From Hermatobates lingyangjiaoensis (taxonomy: Eukaryota; Arthropoda; Insecta; Hemiptera; Hermatobatidae), in contig JAPFBL010000035.1 in NCBI GenBank assembly GCA_026182355.1, positions 310,001 through 374,000 of the forward strand: 64,000 bases of DNA, in the 5' to 3' direction. Position 1 is the stretch's first letter; each line of letters opens with the position of its first letter. Below, piece after piece: positions 24,453 through 34,123 of the stretch. The translations under genes were made by a program, and so were the position numbers. The notes beneath the pieces were generated by a model that ran no database searches, was not told the DNA's origin, and saw only the letters and a program-made list of their open reading frames with translations.

Positions 24453-24459
24453 AAATATT

Positions 24460-25640
24460 TTTCTATGACTCGATTGCTTTTTTCTCATTATTCTTATGGA
24501 CACAATTGTACGACTATAGTACACAGTATATTCGAGTATACTAAAATTGATTAGTCAGCATTTTGTTTCGATAGACCAGGTGCAAACTACTTCAATAATA
24601 TCAAACTTTTGGTTAAATACCAAAGATATTTTGATAATATGATTTTATGTTTGCTTGTCTCTATGGCGCAAAAACGTAGTGGATGAGTATTTTAGAGTTG
24701 AGTATATATTGTGGGTAAAATATATAAGTTGAATAAATATTGGAAGACACTAAAAAAATACAGTGTTCCTAAAAAGGTTAGGGATCAATTCTTTAGTGTC
24801 TAACTCAGTTTGATCACCATCGGTTTTCTGGGATAAATAACTTAAAAGAAATTCCAAAATCTTTCAAAGATCATTGTTTTACTTAACAAAGTCAATTTCA
24901 GAATATAAACCTAGGTTGTGTTGAACTGAGGGTTCCTTTTAAAGTTTCAACGTTAATCAAAAACATTTAACTGGGAGAGCTGTAGACCCAATATTCATTT
25001 TATTATTAATATTTTTCTGTATTTGTTTCCTTACAATTAAATTACGATTAACTTTTTACAGTATGGTTAGTCTAAGATTCCTGGAATGCTGGTTTCACAT
25101 ATCTTGACCGTATCTTGATGGTTTCCAAATTTGCCCTCCTCAGGGATTCGCACGAGTTTTTCAGAAACTTTACCGACTTTCCTTTCTGATATTAATAGTG
25201 GTCTTCCAGATACTTCATCCCTGTATAATCAGACTTCCTCTTTAAAACTCTTGGTATCACGCTCAAACTGATTTACCAGTTGATTAAGTTTTACACAACC
25301 CATTTATTAAAAATGTGATCAAATGAATATTTGGGTGCTGTCGTTTCGTCAAACCAGTTTAATAAAATCTCATTATTTATATTCAGTTAAAGAGAAATGA
25401 CCGAATGAAGATGTAAGGAAGGAAGGATGTAAGAATGAAGATGTTTTAGTATTACATGGATTTTTAATGTCAACTGAAGTTCATTTCACTCAAGATAAAA
25501 AAAGAAAAAAAAACATTTTTGAAGGATACTTATTACAACTTATTATCTACTTTGAGAAATATTGTGAAAATTAAACTTACGATAATGTGGCATGGATCAA
25601 TATCCATTTATTCGTTGTTATTTTCTCTATATCATCACAC
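24460..25640. other. Intergenic, AT-rich; nothing recognised
   Basis: No gene, RNA or transposon end was recognised. The stretch ends in a (TA)n microsatellite at about 25646-25671, immediately before the PLE-1 insertion. Confidence 0.4.
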
Positions 25641-25766
25641 ACTCATATATATATATATATATATATATATAACAGATTCAATAATATATCGACCGTTTGA
25701 TAGAATAGGTGTGTTCTCTAATCGGGGTTCGGTCAATTTTCCAGGATAAAAAATCAAACTCTCGTT

Positions 25767-25806
25767 GCCAACGTTTCGGTTTTATTTAAAACCTTTTTCA
25801 TAGGCC
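25767..25806 (-). ncRNA. Hammerhead-like core in PLE-1 left arm (degenerate)
   Basis: On the minus strand, ggcCTATGA is followed by a 6-bp stem ggtttt/aaaacc and then GAAAC-gttggc. Compared with the hammerhead core CUGANGA-stem-GAAA, the G at position 5 is missing. That base is essential in known hammerheads, so this copy is probably inactive. Hammerheads are documented in the terminal repeats of Penelope-like elements; calling this a relic is inference. Confidence 0.45.
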
Positions 25807-26096
25807 TACAAACAAAGGATAATAAGAAATCACATATCAACATCAAACATATACACAATATGAAAATGGATTGTTACAACTCATGAATATTACAAGCAGA
25901 AATATTTCAGAGATACATAAAACAATATTACTTACAGAAGTAAGAATTTTTTAACTAAGAAAATGAAATTTACATTATTTAAAGGAACAACAATGTTAGC
26001 CGGACAAAACCTTCGACTAGACTAATAAGATAACACTACAAATAACCTCAACACTGTTCACTCAAGGGAACTAAATAAATCAAATTTCACTAAACC

Positions 26097-26522
26097 TCAG
26101 CACAACACTCCAGAATAAATATTACTTAAATTAGTAATATCACTTCTATGATTAATCGAACTTAGATCCTTTTTAATATATAACATCTCAAGTGTCTTCC
26201 TTCTTTGCTCATCTTTTTCTTTTTCTATTATAGTTGTATCTTCAAAATCGAACATGTGACCTTCGTTTATTGCATGCCCAGCTAAGGCTGTTGCGTTACT
26301 TTTATTTGTTCTTATGGAATAATTATGTTGGTACAACCTTTCTTTGAGAAAACGACTAGTTTCACCATAGTAACACTTGTCACAGTCTTTACATTTGATG
26401 GCATAAATGAGGTTACTTTGTAACTCCTTCGGTATTTTTTCTTTCAAATTTGAAAATAAAGATTTATTTTTTCTTTTATTATAAAATGCCAGTGTAACTT
26501 CAGGTACGTTTCGTTTGAACAC
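26097..26522 (-). CDS. PLE-1 GIY-YIG endonuclease, inverted truncated copy
   Basis: Open frame of 141 residues at the C-terminal end of a Penelope-like element polyprotein. It carries the endonuclease that nicks target DNA for reverse transcription. Visible are a Cys cluster (CKDCDKC) immediately before YYGET, which is the YIG part of the GIY-YIG fold, then an R and H block (SRFLKERLYQH) and the acidic position in RRKTLEMLYIKKD. It equals the last 141 residues of the + strand copy at 26566-27240 except H for Y in ALAG(H/Y)AINEG. It has no start region of its own and is a shorter duplicate of the element's end, not a host gene. The near identity indicates a recent insertion or gene conversion between arms. 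Confidence 0.8.
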   Translation of the reverse strand: MFKRNVPEVTLAFYNKRKNKSLFSNLKEKIPKELQSNLIYAIKCKDCDKCYYGETSRFLKERLYQHNYSIRTNKSNATALAGHAINEGHMFDFEDTTIIEKEKDEQRRKTLEMLYIKKDLSSINHRSDITNLSNIYSGVLC

Positions 26523-26565
26523 TTTTCTAATTGATTGTGCTAAGCCCTCAACATAAGGAAAAATT

Positions 26566-27240
26566 TTGGTCCAAAATTTGGTTAAAAAAGTTATTGAAAT
26601 AAGTAGTCCATGTTTTCTAAATGAAAATAAGAAAAGGGTGAAATTATTGTTACAGAAAAATTGTTATCCGAAGAACTTAGTTGAACGATATTGGTTAAGA
26701 TATTTAAGACAGCAACCAGCACATTCAAATGAAGATCATGCTGAACTGGAAGTTATAAATAGGAAGTATTTCAAATTTCCTTATGTTGAGGGCTTAGCAC
26801 AATCAATTAGAAAAGTGTTCAAACGAAACGTACCTGAAGTTACACTGGCATTTTATAATAAAAGAAAAAATAAATCTTTATTTTCAAATTTGAAAGAAAA
26901 AATACCGAAGGAGTTACAAAGTAACCTCATTTATGCCATCAAATGTAAAGACTGTGACAAGTGTTACTATGGTGAAACTAGTCGTTTTCTCAAAGAAAGG
27001 TTGTACCAACATAATTATTCCATAAGAACAAATAAAAGTAACGCAACAGCCTTAGCTGGGTATGCAATAAACGAAGGTCACATGTTCGATTTTGAAGATA
27101 CAACTATAATAGAAAAAGAAAAAGATGAGCAAAGAAGGAAGACACTTGAGATGTTATATATTAAAAAGGATCTAAGTTCGATTAATCATAGAAGTGATAT
27201 TACTAATTTAAGTAATATTTATTCTGGAGTGTTGTGCTGA
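26566..27240 (+). CDS. PLE-1 reverse transcriptase C-terminus plus GIY-YIG endonuclease
   Basis: Open frame of 224 residues forming the C-terminal part of a Penelope-like element protein. Residues 1-75 correspond to the end of the reverse transcriptase and linker (KRVKLLLQKNCYPKNLVERY). The family-typical FPYVEGLAQSIRKVFKRNVP follows, then the GIY-YIG endonuclease at about 120-205, with Cys cluster CKDCDKC, YYGET and RRKTLEMLYIKKD. The catalytic palm of the reverse transcriptase is absent, because the element is cut where it joins the inverted arm near 26565-26775. There is no ATG at the front; the frame simply opens at the junction. It probably cannot move by itself. It is intact enough to show the family is young. 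Confidence 0.85.
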   Translation: MVQNLVKKVIEISSPCFLNENKKRVKLLLQKNCYPKNLVERYWLRYLRQQPAHSNEDHAELEVINRKYFKFPYVEGLAQSIRKVFKRNVPEVTLAFYNKRKNKSLFSNLKEKIPKELQSNLIYAIKCKDCDKCYYGETSRFLKERLYQHNYSIRTNKSNATALAGYAINEGHMFDFEDTTIIEKEKDEQRRKTLEMLYIKKDLSSINHRSDITNLSNIYSGVLC

Positions 27241-27530
27241 GGTTTAGTGAAATTTGATTTATTTAGTTCCCTTGAGTGAACAGTGTTGAGGTTATTTGTA
27301 ATGTTATCTTATTAGTCTAGTCGAAGGTTTTGTCCGGCTAACATTGTTGTTCCTTTAAATAATGTAAATTTCATTTTCTTAGTTAAAAAATTCTTACTTC
27401 TGTAAGTAATATTTTTTTATGTATCTCTGAAATATTTCTGCTTGTAATATTCATGAGTTGTAACAATCCATTTTCATATTGTGTATATGTTTGATGTTGA
27501 TATGTGATTTCTTATTATCCTTTGTTTGTA

Positions 27531-27570
27531 GGCCTATGAAAAAGGTTTTAAATAAAACCGAAACGTTGGC
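27531..27570 (+). ncRNA. Hammerhead-like core in PLE-1 right arm (degenerate)
   Basis: Mirror copy of 25767-25806: ggcCTATGA, stem ggtttt/aaaacc, GAAAC. It lacks the same G, so the change predates the duplication of the arms. It lies about 60 bases inside the element's outer end, where Penelope-like terminal repeats carry hammerheads. Confidence 0.45.
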
Positions 27571-27709
27571 AACGAGAGTTTGATTTTTTATCCTGGAAAA
27601 TTGACCGAACCCCGATTAGAGAACACACCTATATATATATATAAAGATTTCACATTAACACGTGAAATAATCATCAATGATCAAACCACAATAAGAAATG
27701 GGAAAACAA

Positions 27710-27752
27710 GACTAAGATCTTTCAACCGTAACAAGCGGTCTTCCTCATAGTC
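27710..27752 (-). ncRNA. Hammerhead-like motif, PLE-2 tail (copy A)
   Basis: Reads on the minus strand gactATGAGGA, a stem accg/cggt with a 7-base loop, GAAA, gatctt, agtc. The flanks gact/agtc pair as helix I. The first core base C is A here, so this copy is probably inactive. Compare with copies at 30047, 42514, 44323, 59611 and 59673. Confidence 0.4.
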
Positions 27753-28042
27753 AAAAACCCAACTGAAACACTAGATACAGAAAACATCTGGTGAGGGGTT
27801 GAGAAGAGTGGTATTTTAAAAGGGTGAAAGCGCAGGAAAGGACTAATATCCAGTAAGGGATGTTTGGGGAAACAGGAGTACAGTAAGAATGAGTAAAAAA
27901 CTATCCGCTAGCTGTCAACCCTATTAGAAGATGCTATTGCCCTCGTAACGAAAGTATCAAGTTTGAAGAGACCGTTACTAATGTTTATAATATTTGATCT
28001 ATTAAATTTAATTAGAGACTTATTAAATAAATTAAATTTAAT

Positions 28043-28390
28043 TTAATTAAATTCAATAATATTTCTTAACAACATCGATTTTTCATAGGTAATAAATTTA
28101 GCTCCTGTCCAATCAATATGATGATTTTCATTGTTTAAATTCAAGAATAAGGCGCTACTTTTTTTCTGTCTACTTATGTTGTATTGATGTTTCACTCGTG
28201 TCATATATGATTTACCAGTTTGACCAATATAAATTTTATGGCAATTTTTGCACGGAATTTTATAAATACTACCGGACTCCAATTCCCTGGGGGAGTTTTT
28301 TATTAACATACTCGTATTGCCCACGTTATTACGATTAGAAAACGCTATATTAAAATCCAGTTGTTTGACTAGTCTAGGAAGGAGGTCCAA
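28043..28390 (-). pseudogene. PLE-2 GIY-YIG endonuclease region
   Basis: A minus-strand frame of 115 residues from a second Penelope-like family: SIYKIPCKNCHKIYIGQTGK contains the Cys pair and YIG motif, and ITYEKSMLLRNIIE corresponds to the last catalytic helix. The frame ends early relative to the copy at 42826-43026. Upstream (28390-28700) the minus strand continues, with frame breaks, into a Penelope reverse-transcriptase thumb. It is related to PLE-1 in layout but only distantly in sequence. Confidence 0.75.
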
Positions 28391-28702
28391 TGAATCATGG
28401 TATGGTTAAATTATAGAATTTGTCAATGAACGGAGCTCTGTTGAAGTATTAGAAAAAGTTTTTTTGCATCTTTCAAAGCTAAATCGATATAAGAGGAGGG
28501 GTATTTTAATGATAGGGCAATTGACCTAATGCTGTTAATCTCATCATTAAGGAATTCAGGATAGCACACTCTTAACGCCCTTTAAAACATATTTTTAAAA
28601 ACAGAAATTTTAACATTTTTTGGATGGGAAGAATAAAAGTGAACATATGCAAGTACATTCGTAGGTTTTTTATATACACTAAAGCGTAACTCTTTAGGTA
28701 AC

Positions 28703-28993
28703 CTATGGAACAGGACATCTAAGAAGGGCAGAATTACCACTTACTTCTTCCATTGTGAACTGGATTGTCGGCACTAATGAATTTAATTTTATTAGAAAAG
28801 CATCTTTATTTATAGAATTAGGACAGATGCATAGTATATCGTCAATATATCTATACCATTTAACATGTCTAGGCAATATTGAGATTAACATTTTAGTTTC
28901 AAAAATGATAATGGTGTAGACAACACCAATACAACGTAATAGACAGCAAAAAAGTAGCGCCTTATTCTTGCATTTAAACAATGAAATCATCAT
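28703..28993 (-). pseudogene. PLE-2 reverse transcriptase palm fragment
   Basis: A minus-strand frame of 96 residues containing HVKWYRYIDDILCI. YIDD is the reverse-transcriptase active-site box of Penelope-like elements, followed by LIKLNSLVPTIQFTMEEV, typical of the next palm strand. The frame starts at the junction with the inverted + strand arm and ends in a frame break. Together with 28043-28390 it shows that the minus-strand copy is the longer partner of the palindrome. Confidence 0.75.
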
Positions 28994-29327
28994 ATTGATT
29001 GAACAGGGCTAAATTTATTACCTATGAAAAATCGATGTTGTTAAGAAATATTATTGAATCGTCTCTAATTTAATAGATCACATATTATGAACATTAGTAA
29101 CGGTATCTTCAAACTTGATACTTACGAGGGTAATAGCCTCTTCTAAGAGGGTTGACAGCTAGCGGATGGTTTTTTAATATTTTACTCTTTCTTGCTGTAC
29201 TCCTTTGTTTCCCCAAACATCCCTTTCTGGACATTTGTCCTTTCCTGCGCTTTCACCCTTTTAAAATACCACTCTTCTCAACCCCTCACCAGATGTTTTC
29301 TGTATCTAGTGTTTCAGTTGCGTTTTT

Positions 29328-29370
29328 GACTATGACGAAGACCGCTTGTTACGGTTGAAAGATCTTAGTC
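29328..29370 (+). ncRNA. Hammerhead-like motif, PLE-2 tail (copy B)
   Basis: + strand gactATGACGA, stem accg/cggt, GAAA, gatctt, agtc. Only the first core base (A instead of C) departs from CUGANGA. It forms the right-hand outer tail of the palindrome at 27640-29405. Confidence 0.4.
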
Positions 29371-29415
29371 TTGTTTTCCCATTTCATATTGCGGTTTGAT
29401 CATTACATATATATA

Positions 29416-29535
29416 ATGAAGTCCAAACCACAAGGAAAAAGGTAAAAGAAATAAATGCTCTGAGGCATTTCACTTAATGTCATCAGAGATTTATTTCTTT
29501 TGTTTATCTTTTTCCTTGTGATTTGGACTTCATTG
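29416..29535. repeat. Short palindromic element (59-bp arms) with CTGATGA core
   Basis: aatgaagtccaaaccacaag at 29416 is mirrored at about 29517-29536, and the arms continue inward to a small centre around 29471-29480. The minus strand of the right arm reads CTCTGATGA..GAAATGCCTCAGAG. The same CTGATGA..GAAATGCCT(T/C)AGAGCA arrangement occurs at 58121-58156. It looks like a solo hairpin tail of a retroelement. Confidence 0.6.
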
Positions 29536-29646
29536 ATTACATCACGTGTTAATTGTGATTTTTCTGTACATATAAATATAAATAATATTAAATGTTGTAG
29601 CAAGTTTTGCTTTACACTCACTATAATGCAATCCGAATTTCGGGGG

Positions 29647-29785
29647 TTATTTATACCAAACTAGAATTACCTAATAAACAATACTTTAAACCACTGTAAC
29701 TAAAATGTATTTATTGAATTCAAAATTTAGTTAAAGTTGGTAAAAAATATAGTTTATTAGATAATTCTAGTTTGGGTATAATCGA
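29647..29785. mobile_element. MITE-like element with ~37-bp inverted repeats
   Basis: ataccaaactagaattacct followed by aataaac near 29655-29682 is mirrored by gtttattagataattctagt ttgggtat near 29752-29780. The total is about 135 bp without coding capacity. Target duplication is uncertain because the flanks are TA-rich. Confidence 0.6.
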
Positions 29786-29989
29786 CTCACCACCTTTGGA
29801 TTACAGTATAGAGTACAGTAGCAGTGCATGTCTCTGGCCAACTTAATATGGATATTACAGTCAACCCAGCGTAAAATAGTACTTAAACTGGAGGCAACCA
29901 GCGAAAGTTTAGTCATTGCAAAAGCTGCTGCAAAATTTAAATCTATTTCTTTTAGATTAGGTTTGCTGTCCACTTATACTAATGTTAAA

Positions 29990-30125
29990 GAGATTTCACA
30001 TAAACACGTGAAATAACAATCAATGATCAAAATGAGTTGGGTTTTTGACTCTGACGAAGACAGCTTGTTACGGTTGAAAGATCTTAGTCTTGTTTTCCCA
30101 TTTCATATTGTGGTTTGATCATTAT
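29990..30125 (+). mobile_element. Minimal PLE-2 palindromic insertion
   Basis: A short outward-facing minus-strand tail (agatttcacataaacacgtg, then ttgatcattg complement) is joined directly to a + strand tail that starts at gttgggtttttgac and ends gtggtttgatcatta. It has the same topology as the long palindromes, but both arms are severely 5'-truncated. Confidence 0.65.
30047..30089 (+). ncRNA. Hammerhead-like motif, PLE-2 tail (copy C, intact core)
   Basis: GACT-CTGACGA-stem-GAAA-gatctt-AGTC. Helix I is GACU/AGUC, the catalytic strands CUGACGA and GAAA are both present, and helix III would be AG/CU closed by AU (AGAUCU is self-complementary, so a dimer could form a longer helix). The cleavage triplet would be CUU. 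Helix II is weakened here by C to A (acag) against cggt, and its first pairs need a bulge. Confidence 0.45.
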
Positions 30126-30656
30126 ACTAATGTATATACTAACTGACGGTACTGCCAATTGATATACCTGCACTAATATTGTAAACATAACAGTATTAGA
30201 CCGACCAACTGACTCATCAACGCATATACAAAACTACAGATCTGCACGAAATGAAATTTGGTCAGTAGATTTCTTTCATGACCCAGGAAATAATAAGAAA
30301 GTATTATTGGAAAGCTGGGTAAATAATATAATTAACCAGGTACCAAGATAATGGATACAAATGTGAGTTAAATTGCTTTATGAATCTAACAAACTAAGAA
30401 AAGAATATGGAGGTTTAAGTAAATTTAAAAGAATGACTTTGAGAAAACGTCAGTCGCTTAGAAATTTGGTTTCTACCACATTTACAGATGGTGTTATAAA
30501 CAAATATTTTTCTTCACTTTTAAATTTTCAAAAAGCTCTAAATGAATAATATCGCGTTTTCTCCTCTATGTAACCACAGAGAAAATTAAACTTGTCATTA
30601 AACAGTTACTGACATACTTATTTGATGATATATTTCTGTCAAGTTTTTGAAATGTT
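30126..30656. other. Unassigned sequence between repeats
   Basis: No gene was identified. Around 30290-30540 the + strand has low-complexity Lys/Leu-rich short frames, possibly a decayed retroelement, but no motif can be named. Confidence 0.3.
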
Positions 30657-31014
30657 GTGTAGGTTAGGTTGCAGTGGCAGTCCCATAAGAGAACACTTGT
30701 AGGTTGAATATTGGCCCTCTGTGTTACCACTCAACGAACATTAGGACTCTTAAATTTTGCCCAACTCAAGTGAATTTAGAGCAGGGATCTTTTATGAGTA
30801 CCTGACATCGTACAGGCTCGGCATGGACGGCTTAATATCCTGTCCAACGGAACGACAGAATAAGATTAATTCACCTCCCACAGAATTAATCGAGCGAGTA
30901 AATATTAATGACTGAATTAATCGAGTAAATAAATCGACCGCCAGATTGGGTATTGAACCCCGGATCTATCAGTCCAGATGCGAGCACGTTGTTACTGGGC
31001 TAACCAGGCCCCTA
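30657..31014 (-). mobile_element. tRNA-derived SINE, copy 1
   Basis: On the minus strand the element starts at about 31014 with a tRNA-like head: ggggcctggttagcccag (A box) and, about 45 bases on, GGTTCAATACCC (B box). A conserved body with gagcctgtacgatgtcaggt-type sequence follows, and the copy ends near 30657 in aacctaacctaca, two units of the insect telomeric TTAGG repeat on the opposite strand. Homologous copies lie at 37342-37648, 45105-45341 and 54246-54573. Confidence 0.8.
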
Positions 31015-34000
31015 ATAATGGTGTAAATTTCAATAAAATAAAAAAAGAAAATGTTGAAGCCCGTGGATGTTTAGAGCGTGGCATTGACCTATCAATGCAG
31101 CAGCTCCCATCCTTGCCTACCTGTTTTATATTGATTTTTGTTCACTTTAATAACTTAAATTTCGTTCGTTTGCATTTTAGTTTATTGGAGAAATTAAAAA
31201 ACGAAATCAATTTAAAACGACTGTTAAAAATGAATCTTTCCGTAACCAGTCGGAAAGCTTTGGTGATATGGTACACATTTTAATGCTGAGGTACACATAT
31301 AGATCTATACAGGTTGGAAAAGGTTTGACCCAAAAGCACCGGCTGTTGTCTAATGCTTGTGCACAACACTCACTGGCTTGGCATGAACACAAGTGTTGAG
31401 TGGATAAGAAGGAAGCATACTGCATTAAAGTGGCTGGAACAACCAGGTCTAATCGGTCCTACAAACCACAATCACAATGAAATTAAATTTGGAAAGAAAA
31501 TAATAATTCTTCAAATAAAAATAACAAATGTATGTAGAATATCTAACCGTACATTGTCTCATTAAAAAGCACATATGCAAGCTGAAATTAATTAAGAAGA
31601 AGAGCGATTATTGTCTCAGAATAAGAATAATATTCAGTTTGCTCTTGACAGTGGATGAATTCTGAAATAGGTGAAAATGTGAGAAATGCAAGAAGTAGGG
31701 CTTTTTAAGGTTTTTATGATAATGTTATTAACAAGCTTAGTAGTAGTAACAGCAGCATTATATTTGATTTAATATTTGTGAGCGTGCAATGCCCAGATCT
31801 CTATTCCGATGAATGTGTCCTGTGAGCTCACCTCTGCTAGGGCAAGCTCCGTAGCTTGGGCTGCCCGTTGAGTCAGACATGTGCAGGAGACAGAGGCACT
31901 CGAAGGGCCAGCGTCACTCTGACCCCGCGGTGTGCTCCGAGTGGGGATTCTTATCTACATCTTGCCTTTTTAACTCAGTCTACATGTAACCGCACATCTC
32001 TCACAACGACGCACTTCCTATTTACTGCGGCCTTACCACTGAGTCGGATTTCTTTACAAGTAAGCACGACTGTAAACTGAATTATCACATTCATTAGATT
32101 CAATTAGTGATTATCATACTATTAAATTATAGTTACATTATTTAGTCTTTTTTTAATTTAGTACTATAAGTTTAATTGTAATTTTATTTTTAATTTATTT
32201 TAATTTTATAAATTAATTTTAATTTTAGTCTTATTTAGAGTTTACGAATTTGTTATTATTTAACAGAACTCTAGTGTTAACTCATTGTATAGATACGTAC
32301 GGCTGAGAATATTTGTACAAAATATACTCAGTTAAATGAATTTAAGAATAGAGAGTCAACAGATTTATGACAATAATATAAATAAAATATTCGTTTTATT
32401 TATAGTCCGTAGTATCATAACAGCAATTATTACTAAGATCAATTTATATTAGTATACTGAGTTATTCTATTTGAATCTAAGATATGGAGGCGCTATAAGT
32501 AGGTATTGAGAGTTGTGGCGTAGTTTTTATAATATAAACAGGAGATAGCAGTGCTGGCTGTTTTTATGTAATTTTAGATTTTCATGTTACCCTACGAATT
32601 ATAAGTCCTCAGGAAAACGAGGTCAGTGACATAGTCAATTGCTATGAATGACACCTTTTCAAAAGCACTAATCTAAACATATCGTACCCAGGGCTGTCCT
32701 GGTTTCCATTATATATTTGACAAGGATATTATACGATTCTAAGCACCGGGTCAAACAAATCTCGGTAACCTATCCTATCTCACATCTTCCTATCGTCCTG
32801 CCCGTATCGGCTTCTTTTTTATATCTAGTATTATCTAGATATCGGCTTGTTCTAGTATTGATCAGTACTAATATCACTGATAATTGCGATGATGTATGCT
32901 AGTGTTGATGATGATGCTGAACCCTACTATCACTGAATTCTTCGAGGATGTAATCAATTTCGAACACTCATGTCTAACATTAGATTTAAGAAATATCTTG
33001 ATGATATCAGGTATTGAACCTTTACCTAAAGAAAAGAGACAATAACATGCCCGATTTTAAGGTAATTTTATGAGGGAAAGGTTAACGACACCCTTTTTTG
33101 GTAAGTTTGTATATGTAATTAACGCATAATTTTTGTCTTCAGTTGAATCATATTAGTTTCTAACAAGTCTTATGAGCTTTCTTTGATAAATTCAATCAAA
33201 AATATCTTAACTGAGTGAACAGTTAGATCAGTAATAAAACACAATTCAATTAAGAGAAAATAAAGAAAGTTAGGAGTCTTACAAAAGTTCCAGTTGTGAT
33301 GCTATTCTTTTTAATAATTTATTATTTTAATAGACTAATTCTTGAGAGTAATTAACTATGGAATTTATTTATGCCTCATAAAAAGTTAATATTTTTAAAA
33401 TTAAAAATGATAACATTATTTTAAAATAACTTGGTTAAAAATGAATGGTTGCTAGTTACAAATAATGGTTTAATATGTGCATATTTGTAAAAGAATGTTG
33501 AGAATTATGAGAATTGAGTAAAATCGAAGCCTGCTACGAAGGGTTTTTAAGAGAATCTAGTTTGAAGGGAGAACTCTGCTCTAGGAAGGCAAAGAGCAAT
33601 GAGTAAAAACAGAAATCCGCTTCGCTGGACTCCTTTCACATGACCTATGTCCATTCGATCACAAATAACTGCCTGTTACCTCTTATTACTAGTCTGGCTT
33701 CAACGATTTATAGAAACACTTTGAGTATAATCTTAAGGTGTACAACAAACTAACCTTTTACTAACTTTTACCAACTTTTAAACTAACTTTTACACACTAA
33801 ACACATTAACAACTTCATTAATATCTGTAAAAAAATAAAGTATAAGATGCAATGGACAGTTTAATGTTTCTACATAAAAAAAAAATCATAAGTAAATAAT
33901 CATCTCAGCCTTTTTAATATGATTTGAAACTTTAAAAGATATAATTATTTACAATAAAGAAAGTAGATAACATTTTTTTTATGTAAACATGTAAAAAAAA

Positions 34001-34120
34001 TGTAACATTTTAAAGAAAACCTTGTTAGTTAAAATACATTATGGTAACGTATGTGCTTTCAGACATTAAGGTAAATGAAATATTTTTATTGGATTTTTAA
34101 TTTTTTTTTATTCCATATTA
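31015..34120. other. Intergenic; one GC-rich block at 31790-32090, otherwise AT-rich
   Basis: 31250-31500 has moderately balanced composition and 31790-32090 is a GC-rich island (agctccgtagcttgggctgc, gaccccgcggtgtgctccga). Neither gives a recognisable product in any frame; both look like inserted repeat fragments. 32100-34120 is AT-rich with nothing recognised. Confidence 0.35.
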
Positions 34121-34123
34121 ATA

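Larger units (their letters stand above)
25705..27632. mobile_element. Penelope-like element PLE-1 arranged as a palindrome
   Basis: The left arm 25705-26564 and right arm 26775-27632 are near-identical inverted copies of about 860 bp, both ending in ataggtgtgttctc-type sequence at their outer edges. The 210-bp centre continues only the right (+) copy upstream into reverse-transcriptase sequence. The structure is therefore a 5'-truncated + strand element with a shorter inverted copy joined to its 5' side, 3' ends facing outward. Penelope elements are known for such inverted partial copies. TA microsatellite borders both sides. Confidence 0.9.
27640..29405. mobile_element. Penelope-like element PLE-2 arranged as a palindrome
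   Basis: A second PLE family. The minus-strand copy (27640 up to about 28993) runs from the 3' tail through endonuclease and reverse-transcriptase remnants. A 5'-truncated + strand copy starts near 28911 and ends at about 29405. The two 3' tails face outward, exactly as in PLE-1 next door; TA microsatellite separates the two elements and follows the right tail. Tail landmarks shared by both arms are cacgtgaaat or its mutant, caaaccacaat, gactaagatctttcaac and acccctcaccagatgttttc. Both arms carry frameshifts, so the element is inactive. Confidence 0.85.

Noticed and set aside
26097..27240. GIY-YIG protein as a host SLX1-like nuclease
   Set aside because: The Cys cluster, the adjoining reverse-transcriptase end and the palindromic repeat structure identify it as a Penelope-like element.
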